From: Parachlorella kessleri
Taxonomy: Eukaryota > Chlorophyta > Trebouxiophyceae > Chlorellales > Chlorellaceae
Assembly: GCA_001598975.1 (NCBI GenBank)
Contig: BBXU01002084.1
Span: 1 to 64,000, forward strand
Length of the DNA stretch: 64,000 bases
Direction: 5' to 3'
The notes below the pieces were generated by a model. That model had not been told where the DNA came from and made no database searches. It was given only the letters and a program-made list of their open reading frames with translations. Both the position numbers and the translations under genes were made by a program. Positions 61,352-64,000 of the stretch are shown piece by piece (within the stretch, counting starts at the first letter, position 1; each line of letters starts with the position of its first letter).

Positions 61352-62285
61352 GTAAGGTGGGCGGGAAATTGGCCTTACAAAAAAGTGGGGAGTTCTTCAA
61401 CCAGCGCTACTGTTATACGACATATTATGCACTGCCTACAGCGTCTAATTCAGTGCTACGAGAAATTTTTGGAAGCCTTCACGCAGAGGCCAAGCAGGTA
61501 TGCAGCAACCCAGTGCCATGATGCAGTCACCCATTGTAGCTGGCTGAGAGGCATGGAAGACATTGAGAGATGGTCAAAAGTGAGGCCGCTCGGCACTGGT
61601 TCCGCCAACCACCCTTGCACACAGCACTGATGGAGGCTTGACAACCACCAGCTGCCAGCGTTACCGAGGTAATTGGAGCTGAGGACTCGTAGCTGACGAT
61701 GCTGCACGTGTATCGTTTTGGTGGCGCCATCTTCGGTTAGTATAGACCATGCGACACTGCCTCCCTTCAGAGTTCAGGACCAGTCAAGCGTTGGGAGGTG
61801 CCGTGCCTAGAGGTGGCAGCTCAGTGCAAGGAGACGGTGGCTGTGCCCTACACTTGGACGGCCTTTAATGCTTTGGGTGCTCATTTAGCGTGGGGCCGGG
61901 CCTCAGGCGTGGCCGCTTGCAAGCCAGGGCGCACGAATGTCACACCCAACTGATTCCTGGAAGCAGGGCTCCCGGGGTTGGTAATAGGGTGCCTGCCAGC
62001 TTGCACATGGCGTTTGCGGTAGCAGAAGGTCCAGGGCAGTTTGGCTGTCAACCGTGCCAGGTTAAGCGGAGTAAGGCAGCCCATAGGAACTGCCGCCATC
62101 GCTCTAGGCAAGGGGCCCCGTTTCCCATCCGTGGCACTTCTGAAGAGGGGGGAAGGGTTGTGGCCACACTCCTCAAGCCTGACAGGGTGTGCAGAGACCT
62201 GGTATACCTTGGTTACCCTGACACCCTGGGGGAATGACACTTCTGAACTGCTATACTACATTCGAAATGCAGCAGTCTTGGCTGC

Positions 62286-62516
62286 AGCGGAAATTCCCCT
62301 TATTCCCTGCTTCCCTAACTAACCAGACGGGTACCCTAGTGCAGCTAGTGTTGGGTGATGCATCAATTTGGGATAGAATTGTGTAACACCCTAAGAAAAA
62401 ACTGAACCTGGGGTAATACACAATTATATTCCAGAATGAAACAATGCCTGACACTAGCTACACTAGGGAACACGTCCGGTTAGTTAGGAAAGCAGGGAAT
62501 ACGGGGTATTTTCGCT
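62286..62516. mobile_element. Foldback MITE-like element
   Basis: The element is about 231 bp and consists almost wholly of two inverted arms of about 110 bp. The outer 66 bp of the arms (agcg.aaat.cccc.tattccctgct to ctagtg.agctagtgt) are about 87% identical, and similarity continues inward through aattgtgta. The centre is A-rich and unpaired. It has no coding capacity. No clear target duplication is seen. Confidence 0.85.
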
Positions 62517-62861
62517 ACATTGGGTGAGCTGCAGTGCAAGGGTGCTATCGCGTTGGGCTTGGTGTGAACTCCAGCATTAGTACGGCATACATATGCTAGG
62601 GCACTGCGGTGCACAGCTTCCACGGACAGCAGGAATATCTCCTAAATCCGGACTGTTTAAGGAAGGCCTGTATCTCAAGAGGGTGTCCATCCTCTGCCAT
62701 GTCCTTCAAGGGGGTATATGAAGGGAGCTTACAAGGCAACGGCAACTGAGAACCTCCTTCTGGCGCTCTGGGCGCGCCTATGCTGCCTTGCCCAGCACGC
62801 AAGGTCCTACAGTCCTTCCTGCCCACCTATCAATTGGCCTAAATAATTTGCACCCTCCCTC

Positions 62862-64000
62862 ATGCTGGTTGGCAGTCGCATTTGCTCCCTGCCCCCAGCA
62901 CTTTCCCACAAGTGGCTATCCTGTGGCCTATCAGCGACGCGGGGCTGGGAGCGTGCGAGCTATATGACCGGGACACTTGATCAAGCGGCAGCACCATCTG
63001 GGAGAAGAAAAGGATTCACGTGGCGGCGCTTGTTTCAGGGATCGGCCAGTAGCTCAGATGGCTCCCAGGCGCTGGATAACTACAGCTTCGAGGTTCTGTC
63101 AGAGGAGGTGGGTAGCGCCCGTTGCGTACCTCGCTCATTCCAACGTTCACTCATTATCTCGCGTACTGGTTCCTTGCTGCATGCCTTGCTGCCACCATGG
63201 TGGATTCAAGGTCGTGCCTGGTACAGGTTTCTTTTCAACGGTACTTGACGCTGTTTAACAGAAGGATAAAGTTTCCCCCGCGTCCAGATGGCACGGAGGT
63301 GGGGGGTGGCTGGCTGGCATGGCCCGAAATTGTTGACACATTGGTGGCTGTATTCTGGGCTGAGATAAGCAGCCAGGCATAGACACCACTTACGAGAAAG
63401 GAGTGCAGTTGTGCAGGAAGTACATGAGTTTGATGTGGTTGGTCACCCACGCGCAAACTTTCATTTCTGTGTTACCTTCCCCTTCCACCCAGCTAGCGAG
63501 CAAAGGCCAGCAGAGGTCTGTGACGAAGTACCACTGTCCCTCCCCTGACGAGGCTGAAGGGCTTGCCTGTGCTGGATGTGGGGACTTATTGTCAGGCTGG
63601 TGTGTGAGTTGGGAATGACGGCGGTGTCTGAGACCACCCAGCGTCAGAGAATTGATCCTCCGAAGAGCTTGCCTACAGGCATATCACTGCAATCACTGGA
63701 CCTCAATATCTCAGCGTACGTGGTATTTTTGCAGGTCACCCTGCTGCGGGAGTACGCTCAGGGGGTGAACCGGCTGGCATATTCGCTGCCAGCTGGGGCC
63801 TTTGACCGGCGGAAGCACAGTAGCAATGAGGAGTGTGCCCGTGCTGAGCTGTCTGAGGAGGTAAGCAAACACCCGGTCACACTAATTGTCAGTACGGCAG
63901 CACCATGGCGACTGTGACTTTCGCCTTGGTGTTGGTGTTGGGTGGCTTCTCTGGCCCGCAGCGGCGGTGCAAAGCAGTCGGGCTTGCAAGCTGGCCAGTT
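62862..64000 (+). CDS. Nudix hydrolase, 5' part only (right edge of window)
   Basis: Supported exons are 62862..63107 (ATG start, 82 codons, ends SFEVLSEE before a GTGGGT donor) and 63735..63860 (after TTTTTGCAG, ends before GTAAGC). The latter carries a Nudix region: VTLLREYAQGVNRLAYSLPAG followed by AFDRRKHSSNEECARAELSEE, close to the box G-x5-E-x7-RE-x2-EE with Ala in place of Arg. Exons between these two are not resolved; candidates start at 63262 and 63417. The form LREY...LPAG is typical of ADP-ribose or nucleoside-diphosphate-sugar pyrophosphatases. The N-terminus (ICSLPPALSHKWLSCGLSATRGW) could be an organelle transit peptide. The 3' end is beyond the window. Confidence 0.65.

Larger units (their letters stand above)
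60813..62861. other. Intergenic region with a foldback element
   Basis: The region holds a possible short exon at 61236-61351 and the inverted-repeat element at 62286-62516. Open frames at 61890-62322 on the + strand show no known domain. Confidence 0.5.

Noticed and set aside
61890..62322. Overlapping open frames on the plus strand
   Set aside because: No domain, no splice continuity with the Nudix gene, and the end overlaps the foldback element.

Overview
The window is nuclear DNA from a eukaryote with intron-rich genes. Almost every gene is split by short GT-AG introns, with acceptors usually reading TGCAG. The gene content includes a plastid-type GDT1/PAM71 cation transporter, a plastid-type lysophosphatidate acyltransferase, a plant-type dicarboxylate carrier, a plant/cyanobacterial-type MnmA and plant-like expansins. 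This points to a green alga, and I infer a trebouxiophyte-like chlorophyte. Exon boundaries were placed by eye from splice signals, reading-frame continuity and family motifs. In every complete model except the third complete expansin gene the exon lengths sum to a whole number of codons.

Positions 1-25584 hold a cell-wall cluster. It contains one partial and three complete expansin-like genes, all on the + strand (135-1498, 3212-6074, 13003-17744, 19501-25584). In the middle, on the - strand, is a secreted GH128 (Asl1-like) beta-glucanase with a CBM14 chitin-binding domain (7212-12014). The expansins carry one or three C-terminal six-cysteine ShKT-like modules separated by Ser/Pro/Ala-rich linkers. 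The glucanase ends in a degenerate version of the same module. One expansin has a frame break and a poly(A)-tailed insertion in an intron.

Positions 26573-33593 hold a divergent pair: an organellar tRNA 2-thiouridylase (mnmA type, -) and a GDT1-like transporter (+). A type II membrane GT29 sialyltransferase-like protein with an EGF-like domain follows on the - strand (34527-39648). Next come a mitochondrial carrier of the ATP-Mg/Pi type (39997-43229, +), a small unrecognised three-exon gene (44572-45723, -) and a Nudix-eIF2B-like fusion protein (46019-50712, +).

Positions 50713-64000 contain a gene-poor stretch with a long hairpin, the plastid-type LPAAT (53293-56442, +), a dicarboxylate/2-oxoglutarate carrier (57807-60812, -), a compact foldback MITE-like element (62286-62516) and the 5' part of a second Nudix gene that runs off the right edge. 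The downstream genes have housekeeping roles in organelle translation, Mn/Ca transport, lipid synthesis and metabolite exchange. The left third looks like a dedicated secreted wall-remodelling locus grown by tandem duplication.
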